64,000 bases of DNA from CAYRFF01 sp964423575 (GCA_964423575.1 CAYRFF010000001.1:1-64000), one strand, 5' to 3'; shown: positions 36,441 through 45,780, counted from the stretch's first letter. Numbers and translations: made by a program. Notes: generated by a model not told the origin, from the sequence alone.

Positions 36441-36490
36441 CGAACCACCCCGCTTTGCTTCGCAAACCACCCCTCCATTGGAGGGGAATT
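36441..36490 (+). repeat. Right double-hairpin repeat of the DUF559 unit
   Basis: On the plus strand the element runs CGAACCACCCCG, TTTGC-GAA-GCAAA type hairpin (complement of CTTTGCTTCGCAAA), CCACCCC and CCCCTCCATTGGAGGGG, ending AATT. It is the reverse complement in layout of 35793-35843, with a different but still pairing second hairpin. It lies about 147 bp upstream of the DUF559 start codon. Confidence 0.8.
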
Positions 36491-36581
36491 TTATTTTGTG
36501 GAAATAAAGATTTATCAGAGATAAATAAGGCAGAGGCAGAAAATTTTTCTATGTTTATCTATTGATTTTAAAACTACGCGT

Positions 36582-37859
36582 ATGAGCTCTATTGACCTTG
36601 ATTATAGGAAGAATACTCTGATGCCGATTATCATTATCGGTGCTCTATTCTTTGTGTTTGGCTTTGTAACCTGGGTGAATAGTACTCTGATACCATACCT
36701 GCAGCTTGCTTGTCAGTTGACGACGGCACAGGCAGTATGGGTGACATTTGCCTTTTATATTTCTTATGCTGTTATGGCCTTTCCGTCTTCCTGGATTCTG
36801 AAAAAGACGAGTCTGAAACGCGGTATGATGCTAGGCTTGCTCGTGATGGCAGTAGGAGCGCTGGTCTTTATCCCGGCAGCAAATGCACGGAATTATACTC
36901 TTTTTCTCTCTGGATTATTCATCATAGGAACAGGACTTGCACTCCTGCAGACTGCTTCCAATCCTTATGTGACAATCCTGGGTCCCATTGAGAGCGCAGC
37001 CAAGCGTATGAGCATAATGGGCATCTGTAATAAGGGCGCCGGAGCTCTTGCACCATTGATTATGGGTTCGATTATGCTCAAGAATGTCGATGGTTTTACC
37101 GAGAGACTTGCCGAACTAAATGTTATGGAGCAAGCGGTGATGCTGGATGAGCTGGCATCGAGGGTAGTCTTGCCTTATGTGATACTAGCATTGGTTTTAA
37201 TAGGGCTTGCTATTGCAATCAGATTTTCCAGCCTGCCGAATCTGTCTGCACATATCGATTCAGCTGAAGAAAGCGGACAAAAGGACAGGAAAAACTGGTG
37301 GGATTATCCATATTTATTACTAGGTTTCCTTGCTATATTCCTCTATGTAGGCGCAGAAGTGATGGCAGGGGATATTATACAGATATACGGAAAATCCATA
37401 GGTATTGAATTGAGCGTCGCCAAGCATTTTACAACTTATACAATGCTGGGAATGCTCGCCGGATATCTCCTGAGTATTATCCTCATTCCCAAGTATTTAA
37501 AACAGGATAGAGCTTTGCAGATAAGTGCTATTCTCGGTGTGTTCTTTACCGTAGGAGCAATTTTTACCTCAGGTTACACTTCCATAGCATTTATTGCACT
37601 CCTTGGCTTTGCCAATGCCGCTATGTGGCCAGCAATATGGCCTCTTGCTATCGATGGACTTGGGAAACATCTGGAGACTGGTTCTGCATTGCTGATAATC
37701 GGTATCGGTGGGGGAGCAATACTGCCTAGTGTATGGGCTTATCTTGGCGAGAGCGTCGGATTGCAAACTGCTTTCTGGATTCTGGTGCCTTGTTATCTAT
37801 TTATACTTTACTATGCAATGAGTGGCCATAAAGTCGGTAAAACCGTTCAAGCCACATAA
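36582..37859 (+). CDS. Sugar MFS transporter (FucP/NagP type)
   Basis: The 425-residue protein has twelve predicted helices and matches the FucP-like branch of the major facilitator superfamily. Typical blocks are LFFVFGFVTWVNSTLIPYLQ, FYISYAVMAFPSSWILKK, LQTASNPYVTILGP and NKGAGALAPLIMG in the first half, and FLYVGAEVMAGDIIQIYG and FANAAMWPAIWPLAI in the second. These carriers take up fucose, glucose/galactose or N-acetylglucosamine with protons. The kinase-like gene 22 bp downstream suggests an amino sugar, but this is an inference. Confidence 0.9.
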   Translation: MSSIDLDYRKNTLMPIIIIGALFFVFGFVTWVNSTLIPYLQLACQLTTAQAVWVTFAFYISYAVMAFPSSWILKKTSLKRGMMLGLLVMAVGALVFIPAANARNYTLFLSGLFIIGTGLALLQTASNPYVTILGPIESAAKRMSIMGICNKGAGALAPLIMGSIMLKNVDGFTERLAELNVMEQAVMLDELASRVVLPYVILALVLIGLAIAIRFSSLPNLSAHIDSAEESGQKDRKNWWDYPYLLLGFLAIFLYVGAEVMAGDIIQIYGKSIGIELSVAKHFTTYTMLGMLAGYLLSIILIPKYLKQDRALQISAILGVFFTVGAIFTSGYTSIAFIALLGFANAAMWPAIWPLAIDGLGKHLETGSALLIIGIGGGAILPSVWAYLGESVGLQTAFWILVPCYLFILYYAMSGHKVGKTVQAT

Positions 37860-37881
37860 GGGAAACATAGAAACACTCATT

Positions 37882-38919
37882 ATGTATACTGAAACACTCA
37901 AGTTAATCTTTAAGGAATTTGTGGAGCCTGCTCCCGGGTTTCATGGAAAACAACTGGTGATAGGACATATCAACCAGACCTACCTTATCCATAACGGAGA
38001 TGATAAATACATTCTGCAGGCTGTAAATACTGATGTTTTTCCCAATGTAGATGTCGTAACGCGGAACGCACTATTAGTTGCTAATCATCTGAAATCTGTT
38101 AACTATCCGCATGAGGTAGCAGGACCTTTGCCATCCAGAAGAGGGGGGTATCTGTACGATGGGAAATGGCGATTATTCCCGTATATTAAGAATACCCAGG
38201 TTTTTGAGAAAGTAAAATCTCCTGAACAGGCATTTCAAGCTGCTAAGTTCCTTGGCGAATTTTATTCCTATCTCGATGGAATGGATATCAATCAACTTAA
38301 ACCGGGTATTCCGGGGTTTACAGATTTTAAAAAACGTGAGAAAGCCTTTCTAAGTTCAATTATCCTTTGCAAAAATGACCGTGTTAAGCATGCAGATAAA
38401 GTGCAGAAGATGATAATTGCGTTCTGGGACATCTTGACTGTATGGCAAGACAAATTGAAAGAAATGCCGGAACGTATTATTCATGCTGATCCTAAGGTTA
38501 GTAATTTTCTCTTTGATGAAAATGATGAGAACAAAATTGTTGCATTAATCGATTGGGATACTCTGATGCCTGGACCGATTTTGTATGACTTTGGGGATAT
38601 GGTGCGATCATATACAGCGCTACTACCGGAGGATTCGCTTGCAGGTGATGAGTATTTTAGCGTAGAGCATTATGAAGCTTTGAAAAAAGGTTTTTTGTTC
38701 TTCATGGAAGACAAGCTGACTAAAATTGAATTGGAAAGTCTCGATCTAGCGGCTGAAGTAGTGATTTATATTCAGGCAATGCGGTTCCTCACGGATTATT
38801 GTCTGGGCGATGTGTATTATGCAGTTGAACACCCGGTGCAGAATTTAGAACGAGCTATTAATCAGATAAGTATGCTTATTGAATTGAAGCGACATCTGAA
38901 ATCACTTCCCGGTTCCTGA
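37882..38919 (+). CDS. Aminoglycoside-phosphotransferase-fold kinase, NahK-like
   Basis: The product of about 345 residues has the aminoglycoside phosphotransferase fold. Catalytic blocks are IHADPKVSNFLF (HxDxxxxN, near residue 200), IVALIDWDTLMPGPILYDFGDMVR (positions about 217-240, metal-binding D) and an N-terminal nucleotide-binding part with FHGKQLVIGHINQTYLI. Length and the second block resemble N-acetylhexosamine 1-kinase (NahK) and related sugar kinases rather than antibiotic kinases. The frame is open upstream into the transporter gene, but the ATG at 37882 (MYTETLKLIF) is preferred. Transporter and kinase are likely co-expressed for sugar uptake and phosphorylation. Confidence 0.8.
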   Translation: MYTETLKLIFKEFVEPAPGFHGKQLVIGHINQTYLIHNGDDKYILQAVNTDVFPNVDVVTRNALLVANHLKSVNYPHEVAGPLPSRRGGYLYDGKWRLFPYIKNTQVFEKVKSPEQAFQAAKFLGEFYSYLDGMDINQLKPGIPGFTDFKKREKAFLSSIILCKNDRVKHADKVQKMIIAFWDILTVWQDKLKEMPERIIHADPKVSNFLFDENDENKIVALIDWDTLMPGPILYDFGDMVRSYTALLPEDSLAGDEYFSVEHYEALKKGFLFFMEDKLTKIELESLDLAAEVVIYIQAMRFLTDYCLGDVYYAVEHPVQNLERAINQISMLIELKRHLKSLPGS

Positions 38920-38997
38920 TATACATCGTAGGATTGGTTTGAATAGCGTGAAAAATAAATTTTGTAACAAAATGTACTCAAGATATTGAATTCCGAT

Positions 38998-39660
38998 TTA
39001 CAGGATAATTCCCAGATCTTCCTGAATTTTCTTTTTTCCCAGTGGCAGTATCTTTATTTCCCGTGAATCGGGTACTTGTTTCATCCAATTTAAGTCGAGG
39101 AACCTACTCAGTAGTGCGTCACCTAGTTTTCCGGCCAGATGCGATTTGCGTTCACTGAAATCCAGACATTCTTTACTCAGTCGCTCTCCATCGTAACTGA
39201 ATAAAGAGGATGGGATACCCATGCTTAAAAACCAGTCCTTGCCGCTATCTGTAACTTTAAATGAATTTCCTGTCGCTTGCAGATATCCCTTTTCTACGAG
39301 CGCTTCCGTGATTGCTACGCCTGCGTAACCAGCAAGATGCTTGTAGCAGTGTCTGCTATATTTTATGCCTTTCGGCAAATGCCGAACCTGCGAAGCTTCT
39401 GTAGGGAATTCATTCTCCAGAACACTGAGTATTTCCGGATTATCGATATAGTAGTATGTGCGGTTTCTGTCACCTCTGCTTTGTAATATCCTGACCATCA
39501 GAAGGTTTGAAAGAACTTCCCTGGTTCTATCTCGTGGTAAGCCTGAGGTATTTGATAGTTCAATCAAAGTATAAGCTCTTCCATCTTTTAAATGGTTGAG
39601 AATTTGTGCAATATCTTCATTTGTTTTAATTAATGCTTTAATTGATTTTACGATGCTCAT
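38998..39660 (-). CDS. ArsR-like winged-helix transcriptional regulator
   Basis: The 220-residue protein has an N-terminal winged helix (ILNHLKDGRAYTLIELSNTSGLPRDRTREVLSNLL, about residues 20-55, then a wing with RNRTYYYI). The C-terminal half has SRHCYKHLAGYAGVAITEALV, FKVTDSGKDWF and the family signature CLDFSERKSHLAGKLGDALL, LDLNWMKQ and ILPLGKKKIQEDLG. This is the longer ArsR-type regulator group of unknown ligand. It converges on the kinase gene with 78 bp between, and may or may not control it. Confidence 0.8.
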   Translation of the reverse strand: MSIVKSIKALIKTNEDIAQILNHLKDGRAYTLIELSNTSGLPRDRTREVLSNLLMVRILQSRGDRNRTYYYIDNPEILSVLENEFPTEASQVRHLPKGIKYSRHCYKHLAGYAGVAITEALVEKGYLQATGNSFKVTDSGKDWFLSMGIPSSLFSYDGERLSKECLDFSERKSHLAGKLGDALLSRFLDLNWMKQVPDSREIKILPLGKKKIQEDLGIIL

Positions 39661-39820
39661 AACTAGATTCTTTTAGTAGTTAAACGATGTTTTCTCCAGT
39701 CTGACTCCGATATGAGATCAAGGTTATAGCAATGCTATTCTCCTTTCACTCTTCATCATAAGTTACTTGTTAATGCGCTCCGTTACCTATAAAGTTACCT
39801 TTCTCTGATTCCTGAAAACA

Positions 39821-40033
39821 GTCTTTTGTAATCCGTTTCCTCGAAACAGGTTCCTGCGGTGCAAAACTTGTTTTGCAGACTCGGCCTCCTGACTTCTATG
39901 ATCTGTTTTCTGAAAGGCGGTTCCTGCGGTGCAAAACTTGTTTTGCAGACTCGGCCTTCTGACTTTTGTAAACCGTTTTCTTAAAGGCGGTTCCTGAGGT
40001 GCAAAACTTGTTTTGCAGACTCGAAGGGCCGAC
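39821..40033. repeat. 60-bp tandem repeat array with internal hairpins
   Basis: TTCCTGCGGTGCAAAACTTG begins at 39851, 39911 and (with one change) 39971, an exact 60-bp period, with a partial unit before them from 39821. Each full unit contains the palindrome GCAAAACTTGTTTTGC (39861, 39921 and 39981). The array ends directly at the stop codon of the outer-membrane efflux gene (40034-40036), so its transcript would carry three hairpins at its 3' end. The linker between hairpins varies, while the hairpin part does not. It is not coding. Bases 39661-39820 hold no feature. Confidence 0.85.
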
Positions 40034-41452
40034 TTACTTCCACCCACCTCCCAGAGCTCTGTACAGATCTACAATACTCGTAAGTTCAGATACACGTACA
40101 TTGATAACTTCCATTCCTGCACCGAGAGCTCTTTCCTGAGCAGTCAATACTTCCAGGTAACTGAAGTTTCTGAAACCACTTTTCAGTAATTCCTGAGAAT
40201 CTTCTACAGCCTGGTTCATCAATCGGAATTCCGCTTCTTTAATTTGGCTTTTTCTTATCGCAGCATCGTAGGAATAGAGAGCGTCGGAAACTTCTGCACT
40301 TGCCTGTATCAGGCTGTTGGCAAAACTCAATCGCGCTTCCTCCTGAGCAAACTTTGCAACTGCTAGTTGGGTCTCGAGGAGATGACGGCTATAAATCGAC
40401 TGCGTCAATCCTCCAAATAGATTGGCGAAGAGTGAACTCGGTGTCAGCCAGTTTACGATAGACATCGATTGAAGCCCACCACCCGCACCTATAACCAGAC
40501 GCGGATAGAAAGCAGTTTCTGCAACATTAGTCGATTCAAATGCAGCGCGGAAATTCTGTTCTGCAATTGCTACATCAGGACGATTGCGTAATAATTGCGC
40601 CGGAACACCTGTTTTTAATTCGGTGATAACTTCCTGATTCTCCAGCTTATTACGCGCGATGTCGTGAGCTTCGTCACCCATCAGAACAGACAGAGTGTTT
40701 TCCAGGATACGCGCTTCCTTCTCGAGGTCGATAAGGATTGCCTGTGCGTTGAGATATTGAGCTTCTGTCTGCTGAACTGCAGTAGAAGTAATTCCTCCGA
40801 CCCCTGAATCCTTCAGGGCTTGCGTAGTTTCATAACTCGTCTTCCTGGTCTCAATTGTCTGTCTTGTTATGTCCATCTGTGCATCGAGTGCAAGCAGATA
40901 ATAATAAGTTTTTGCGACAGCTGAAACCAATTGCGTTTTAACAGCGCGATGAGCCGCTACGGACTGAAGAAAACGCGCATTGAGTATTTCATTCTGACTT
41001 CTGATCTTCCCCCAGATATCTGCTTCCCAGGATGCGTTAACTCCCAGATCAAACGAATTAAACAAACGTTTGCCGGTGGCATCTATCATCGACCCTTGAG
41101 AGCCGTTTTTGGAGGGGAAGCTTAAACCGTATTGTAAATCTCCGGAGACAGTGGGGTAGTAATTATAATCTCCCTGTCTCATGTATGCTTCAGCAACGCC
41201 TATACGCTGAATCGCCATTCTGATATCGAGGTTATTTACCAATGCCCGCTTGATATATGATTGCAGGAGCGTATCAGAAAACATTTCTGCCCAGGAAATA
41301 TCACCGATAGTCAGACTATCCTCCGGCAAAGAGGATGTGCGGTAGTATTCCGGCTGAGCAGTTTCCGGTTTCTCGTATTGCTTAGTAACAGTACAGGACT
41401 GAACCAAGAAAACACCGAGGATAAGCAATAAATATATATTGAGATTCTTCAT
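40034..41452 (-). CDS. Outer membrane efflux lipoprotein (OprM/NodT type)
   Basis: The 472-residue TolC-like protein has a lipoprotein signal (GVFLVQSCT, Cys near residue 20) and the two duplicated outer-membrane-factor domains. Motifs include LVNNLDIRMAIQRIGVAEAY, SWEADIWGKIRSQNEILNAR, TQLVSAVAKTYYYLLALD and LRNRPDVAIAEQNFRAA. It forms the outer-membrane exit duct of the RND pump. It starts 3 bp after the pump gene stop. It is the last gene of the operon and is followed at once by the 60-bp array. Confidence 0.94.
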   Translation of the reverse strand: MKNLNIYLLLILGVFLVQSCTVTKQYEKPETAQPEYYRTSSLPEDSLTIGDISWAEMFSDTLLQSYIKRALVNNLDIRMAIQRIGVAEAYMRQGDYNYYPTVSGDLQYGLSFPSKNGSQGSMIDATGKRLFNSFDLGVNASWEADIWGKIRSQNEILNARFLQSVAAHRAVKTQLVSAVAKTYYYLLALDAQMDITRQTIETRKTSYETTQALKDSGVGGITSTAVQQTEAQYLNAQAILIDLEKEARILENTLSVLMGDEAHDIARNKLENQEVITELKTGVPAQLLRNRPDVAIAEQNFRAAFESTNVAETAFYPRLVIGAGGGLQSMSIVNWLTPSSLFANLFGGLTQSIYSRHLLETQLAVAKFAQEEARLSFANSLIQASAEVSDALYSYDAAIRKSQIKEAEFRLMNQAVEDSQELLKSGFRNFSYLEVLTAQERALGAGMEVINVRVSELTSIVDLYRALGGGWK

Positions 41453-41455
41453 TTC

Positions 41456-44400
41456 TTATACGTCTTCTGATTTAACACTACTATCTGCATTAGCCAGGAC
41501 CTCAGGAGGACCGCTGATTAATTCCTGTACCCACTGGAAGAACATATATAATAGCGGAATTACAAATATCGCTGTAACAGTTCCGATAAACATTCCTCCT
41601 GCTGCACTGGTACCGATTGCTGTATTACCTGCCGCACCTACGCCAGTAGCCGTCACCAATGGCATCAAACCAAAGATAAATGCAAAGGAAGTCATTAGGA
41701 TAGGTCGTAAACGCACCTTGGCGCCTTCGATACCGGACTGGTAAATTGTCAGTCCCTGACGTCTTCTCTGAATAGCGAACTCTACAATTAGAATTGCATT
41801 CTTGGCGAGAAGTCCGATAAGCATAATTAAGGCAATCTGAAAATAAATGTCATTCTCCATACCTCTAAACAATGTACTGATAAATGCCCCAAAGATTCCG
41901 AGAGGCACTGATAGTAGAATGGAGAATGGTAGAATATAACTTTCGTATTGGGCAGCCAGTAAGAAGTATACGAAGACTATCACAAGTAAGAATATAATAA
42001 AGGTCTGGCCGGAAGCCTGAACCTCTTCTCGAGTAAGACCTGAATAGTCAATACCATAATGAGTAGGGAAAGTTGAAATAACTTCTTCGATAGCTGTAAT
42101 CGCATCCCCTGAAGTATATCCCGGATTCACTGCTCCGGTCACCTTAGTCGAATTATACATGTTAAACCTCGTCACGGATTGAGGACCGAAAGTCCTTTTC
42201 AGATCTACAAACTGTGAAATAGGAGCCATCGTCCCAAAAGAAGTTTTTACAAACATCTTATCCAAGTCGGAAGGACTCACTCTATCCTCCGGTGGAGCCT
42301 GAATGTAAATCCTGTATTGCTTTCCGAATCTTGAAAAGTCTGCTGCATAAATTCCTCCGATATATCCCTGCAAAGCGCCAAAAATTGAGTTGATATTGAC
42401 TCCGGATTCCTTGGCTAGAGGCATATTGATTTCCAGCTCATATTGCGGATACTCGGTACTGAAGCCCGACTGCGCATATTGAATCTCCGGTCGCTGATTC
42501 AGAGCAGCGAGAAATGCTTTATTTTGCTCATTAAGTTCTTCAAAACTACCGCCTGACCTATCTAGTAGGTTGACCTCAAATCCCCCCGCAATTCCATAAC
42601 CCGGAATGCTCGGTGGAGAGAAAAAGAGAATTTTTGCATCGGCAATTGTCGATGCAGCTGCAAATAATTTCCTGGTTATCGCATCTACAGATAAATCAGG
42701 ATCTTTCCTTTCATCAAATGGTGCAAGCTTTACAAAGCCTAATCCATTATTGGACCCTTGGCCGTTAAGCATACTATATCCTGCAACGAGGGAAACATCC
42801 ATTACCCCGGGGATTTGAGTTACTTTTTCTTCCAATTCCGCAATTGCTTCAACTGTACGATCCAGTGAAGAACCTATCGGCAACTGGATGTTAGTCATAA
42901 TTACACCTCTGTCTTCCTTGGGGACAAAGCCGGTAGAAGTCTGGGTTGAGGCCCACCAAATTCCGCCAATCGCCAGCAAGATAATCATGGGAGTCATCCA
43001 TTTATGTCTGAAAAGGAACGTAAGTGATCTTCCATACCTTTCAACTGTTGCATCGAATCCACGATTAAAGCCATCTTTAAATCTAGTGAAAAATCCTTTT
43101 TTGACGCCTTCTTCTTCCTCTTGTACTGGCTTAAGGAACACAGCGCATAATGCAGGACTCAGTGTCAGAGCATTGACAGCAGATATCAAAATAGCAATCA
43201 TCAGCGTTATACCAAACTGTTCAAAGAATACACCGGTAGGGCCACTGATAAAGGTTACCGGCAGGAACACCGCTGCCATTACAAGTGTAATGGAAACAAT
43301 GGCACCGGCAATCTCGTCCATTGCATTATTGGTTGCTTTAAATACATTTTGTTCTCCTTCCTCGAGCTTGGCATGCACTGCTTCAACGACAACGATGGCA
43401 TCATCCACAACTATACCTATGGCAAGTACGAGCGCAAACAATGTCAAGAGGTTGATTGAATAGCCAAAGAGATTGAGAAAGAAGAAGGTTCCTATAATGG
43501 ATACCGGAACTGCAATTGCCGGAATAATTGTCGATCTGAAATCCTGTAGAAAAATGAATACAACAATAAAGACCAGTATAAATGCCTCGATAAAAGTCCT
43601 TACTACCTTATTGATTGATGCGTTAAGAAAATCACTGGTATCGTAAGGAATAAATATTTCTACACCACTAGGAAAATCTTTTTCTACTTCAGCAAGCGTT
43701 TCCTTGATTTCGGCTATAATTTCCTGAGCATTGGACCCCTTGGTCTGGTTGATACTCATTGATATACTCGGATAACTTCTTGAAGTAGACGTAACGCCGT
43801 AGCTTTGTACTCCGAGTTCTATATCTGCGACATCCTTAAGTCTAAGGAATTTGCCATCGCCCAGGGCCTTAAGAACAATCTCTTCATATTCTTCTGATTT
43901 CTCAAGCCTTCCTGAATAAACTATTGTGTATTGGAAAGCTTCACCGTGGTTCTCTCCCAATGTTCCTGCCGCTGCCTCCTTACTCTGTTCATTTATGGCT
44001 GCTGCCACATCTGCCGGCTCAAGTCCATAAGCAGTAAGTTTATCCGGTTTTATCCAGATTCTCATGGAGTAGTTTCTGGAGCTGTATATGTTAACGTCAC
44101 CGACACCATAGATCCGCTGAATCTGAGGGACAACGTTGATGTTTAGGTAGTTGGCTAAGAACATACTCCCGTACTCAGGATTGGAGCTGTAAAAGTCCAG
44201 GTGCATGAGAGAACTACTTTGTCTTTTTTGGGTAGTTACTCCTATCTGTTTTACTTCCTGAGGTAAAACAGGATTGGCCAGTGCAACACGGTTTTGTACG
44301 TTTACCGCTGCGATATCCGGGTCATAATCCTGATCAAAGTAAACGGTGATATTGGCCCCCCCGTTATTAGTTGCGGTAGAGGTCATATACAACATCCCTT

Positions 44401-44617
44401 CCACACCGTTGATTTTTTCCTCTATCGGTGTAACCACACTCTTCATGACCGTTTCGGCATTGGCGCCCGGATAGGAAGTGTTCACGTTAATTGTTGTCGG
44501 AGCAATGTCCGGGTATTGTTCTATCGGTAGTGAAACTAATCCCAGCACTCCCAGTATCACGAGGATAATAGATATAACTGTGGATAGAACCGGCCTTTCA
44601 ATAAATCTTCTAAGCAT
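41456..44617 (-). CDS. Efflux RND transporter permease (HAE1/AcrB type)
   Basis: The 1053-residue inner-membrane pump has twelve helices and two large periplasmic loops. Typical blocks are MLRRFIERPVLSTVISIILV, LPIEQYPDIAPTTINV, FTLFALVLAIGIVVDDAIVVVE (proton relay Asp pair near residue 405), GAFISTLFRG and a C-terminal AKNAILIVEFAIQRR with LRPILMTSFAFI. It exports hydrophobic compounds or drugs from the periplasm using the proton gradient. It lies 14 bp after the adaptor gene and 3 bp before the outer-membrane gene. No regulator is adjacent. Confidence 0.96.
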   Translation of the reverse strand: MLRRFIERPVLSTVISIILVILGVLGLVSLPIEQYPDIAPTTINVNTSYPGANAETVMKSVVTPIEEKINGVEGMLYMTSTATNNGGANITVYFDQDYDPDIAAVNVQNRVALANPVLPQEVKQIGVTTQKRQSSSLMHLDFYSSNPEYGSMFLANYLNINVVPQIQRIYGVGDVNIYSSRNYSMRIWIKPDKLTAYGLEPADVAAAINEQSKEAAAGTLGENHGEAFQYTIVYSGRLEKSEEYEEIVLKALGDGKFLRLKDVADIELGVQSYGVTSTSRSYPSISMSINQTKGSNAQEIIAEIKETLAEVEKDFPSGVEIFIPYDTSDFLNASINKVVRTFIEAFILVFIVVFIFLQDFRSTIIPAIAVPVSIIGTFFFLNLFGYSINLLTLFALVLAIGIVVDDAIVVVEAVHAKLEEGEQNVFKATNNAMDEIAGAIVSITLVMAAVFLPVTFISGPTGVFFEQFGITLMIAILISAVNALTLSPALCAVFLKPVQEEEEGVKKGFFTRFKDGFNRGFDATVERYGRSLTFLFRHKWMTPMIILLAIGGIWWASTQTSTGFVPKEDRGVIMTNIQLPIGSSLDRTVEAIAELEEKVTQIPGVMDVSLVAGYSMLNGQGSNNGLGFVKLAPFDERKDPDLSVDAITRKLFAAASTIADAKILFFSPPSIPGYGIAGGFEVNLLDRSGGSFEELNEQNKAFLAALNQRPEIQYAQSGFSTEYPQYELEINMPLAKESGVNINSIFGALQGYIGGIYAADFSRFGKQYRIYIQAPPEDRVSPSDLDKMFVKTSFGTMAPISQFVDLKRTFGPQSVTRFNMYNSTKVTGAVNPGYTSGDAITAIEEVISTFPTHYGIDYSGLTREEVQASGQTFIIFLLVIVFVYFLLAAQYESYILPFSILLSVPLGIFGAFISTLFRGMENDIYFQIALIMLIGLLAKNAILIVEFAIQRRRQGLTIYQSGIEGAKVRLRPILMTSFAFIFGLMPLVTATGVGAAGNTAIGTSAAGGMFIGTVTAIFVIPLLYMFFQWVQELISGPPEVLANADSSVKSEDV

Positions 44618-44631
44618 AATTGTCTATTATT

Positions 44632-45780
44632 CTATTTTCCTCTGAATATAGTAGGTGCAGGAAGTGAAGCACTATCAAATGGTACTTCATTGGTTTCTAT
44701 AAGTGAGCCGTCTCTAATTGATGCAACACTTTCTACTATGATTTTATCTCCCGCCTTAACGCCATCCTCTATAATATATAGGTCGCTCGTCTGTCCAGCG
44801 ATAAATATTCTTTTATGTTTCGCAGTCATTCCGTTTTCACCTCGTTCAGCTAGTACGACTAAAGTCTGATCAAGCTGCTCAAATGACGATTTTCTCGGCA
44901 CAACAACCACATCTTTGTGTTCCACCGGAATTCTAATCTGCCCTGAGCTTCCGTTAGTAAGGAATTGCTCCGGATTGTCAAAAACTGCTCTGAAAGATAT
45001 TGTTCCGGTAGCTCTGTCAATCTGAGAATTAATTGTTTCTATTTTACCTTTGTGTGCGTATTCATCGCCATTAGCCATGATTAAAGTTACTTCCGGCATA
45101 TTGGCAATTTTTTCTTGTCTTGTTTTTCCTTCTGCTGTATTGAGGAAATCGAGATAATCCTTTTCGTTCAGTGAGAAATATGCATATACTTTACTGATAT
45201 CGGCAACTGTCGTCAGTGGTCTGGGATCATTTGGACTTACCAGGTTTCCTGAGCGGATTCTGATTTCACCTACATATCCATTTACCGGGCTGCGTACGAC
45301 TGCATAGTCGATATTGGCGACGATGCTATTGTAGGACGCCTTGGCTTGTGCCAGTCTTGCTTTTGCAGTAGCCAGTTGATTCTCACTGACAATATTCTGA
45401 TCTACGAGAGGCTGTAGTTGATTTACTTCTACCTCCGCAGCTTCAATGCTGGCTTTGGCTGCTTCTGCCTGCTCAGATAGGGAAGCGGTCTCGAGACGGA
45501 AAAGTACTTGACCTTTACTTACCTTTTGTCCTTCATCTACAAGTACGCTGGTGATATAGCCGGAAACCTTAGGCCTTGCCTCGCTATTTACAATCCCTTC
45601 CAGACGGGTAGGGTAGTGTTGATAGGTGGTTACATCCATAGTAGGTAATGTAGTGGTAGTAACATGCCGAGCTTGATCTGCTCTCGGCCCTGTTGCGGCT
45701 GCTGAGCCTCCTGTGTCGCCACAGGAAATGATTGCCATTACCGAGAAAATTAAGAGAAAGGATTGATAGATTTTTTTCAT
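44632..45780 (-). CDS. Efflux RND periplasmic adaptor (AcrA type)
   Basis: The product of about 382 residues is the membrane-fusion subunit of the pump. It has a lipoprotein signal (MAIISCGD, Cys near residue 20) and the lipoyl half-motifs VSGYITSVLVDEGQKVSKGQVLFRLE and VRSPVNGYVGEIRIRSGNLV around a coiled-coil hairpin (about 95-150). A beta-barrel domain follows, and the C-terminal KAGDKIIVE block. The frame is open to 45840, but the ATG at 45778-45780 puts the signal peptide at residue 1. It is the first gene of the adaptor-pump-duct operon. Confidence 0.94.
   Translation of the reverse strand: MKKIYQSFLLIFSVMAIISCGDTGGSAAATGPRADQARHVTTTTLPTMDVTTYQHYPTRLEGIVNSEARPKVSGYITSVLVDEGQKVSKGQVLFRLETASLSEQAEAAKASIEAAEVEVNQLQPLVDQNIVSENQLATAKARLAQAKASYNSIVANIDYAVVRSPVNGYVGEIRIRSGNLVSPNDPRPLTTVADISKVYAYFSLNEKDYLDFLNTAEGKTRQEKIANMPEVTLIMANGDEYAHKGKIETINSQIDRATGTISFRAVFDNPEQFLTNGSSGQIRIPVEHKDVVVVPRKSSFEQLDQTLVVLAERGENGMTAKHKRIFIAGQTSDLYIIEDGVKAGDKIIVESVASIRDGSLIETNEVPFDSASLPAPTIFRGK

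Larger units (their letters stand above)
35793..36490 (-). mobile_element. Candidate REPtron-like unit: DUF559 gene between inverted double hairpins
   Basis: A single DUF559 nuclease gene is enclosed by two inverted copies (35793-35843 and 36441-36490) of a two-hairpin element with the order hairpin 1, GGGGTGG, hairpin 2, GGGGTGGTT. Hairpin 1 is conserved almost base for base. Hairpin 2 has different sequence in the two copies but stays self-complementary in both. This is the layout of RAYT-REP units, with a DUF559 protein in the transposase place. No target duplication was found. Mobility is inferred, not shown. Confidence 0.5.

Noticed and set aside
37882..38919. Aminoglycoside resistance kinase
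   Set aside because: The fold is shared, but the length, the second catalytic block and the sugar-transporter neighbour fit a sugar or amino-sugar kinase better.
39821..40033. 60-bp periodic array as CRISPR
   Set aside because: Only three units, linkers are related to each other rather than unique, no leader and no cas genes.
39787..40047. 86-residue minus-strand frame across the 60-bp array
   Set aside because: It is three translated copies of the repeat (60 is a multiple of 3, so the frame stays open) and overlaps the real efflux gene end.
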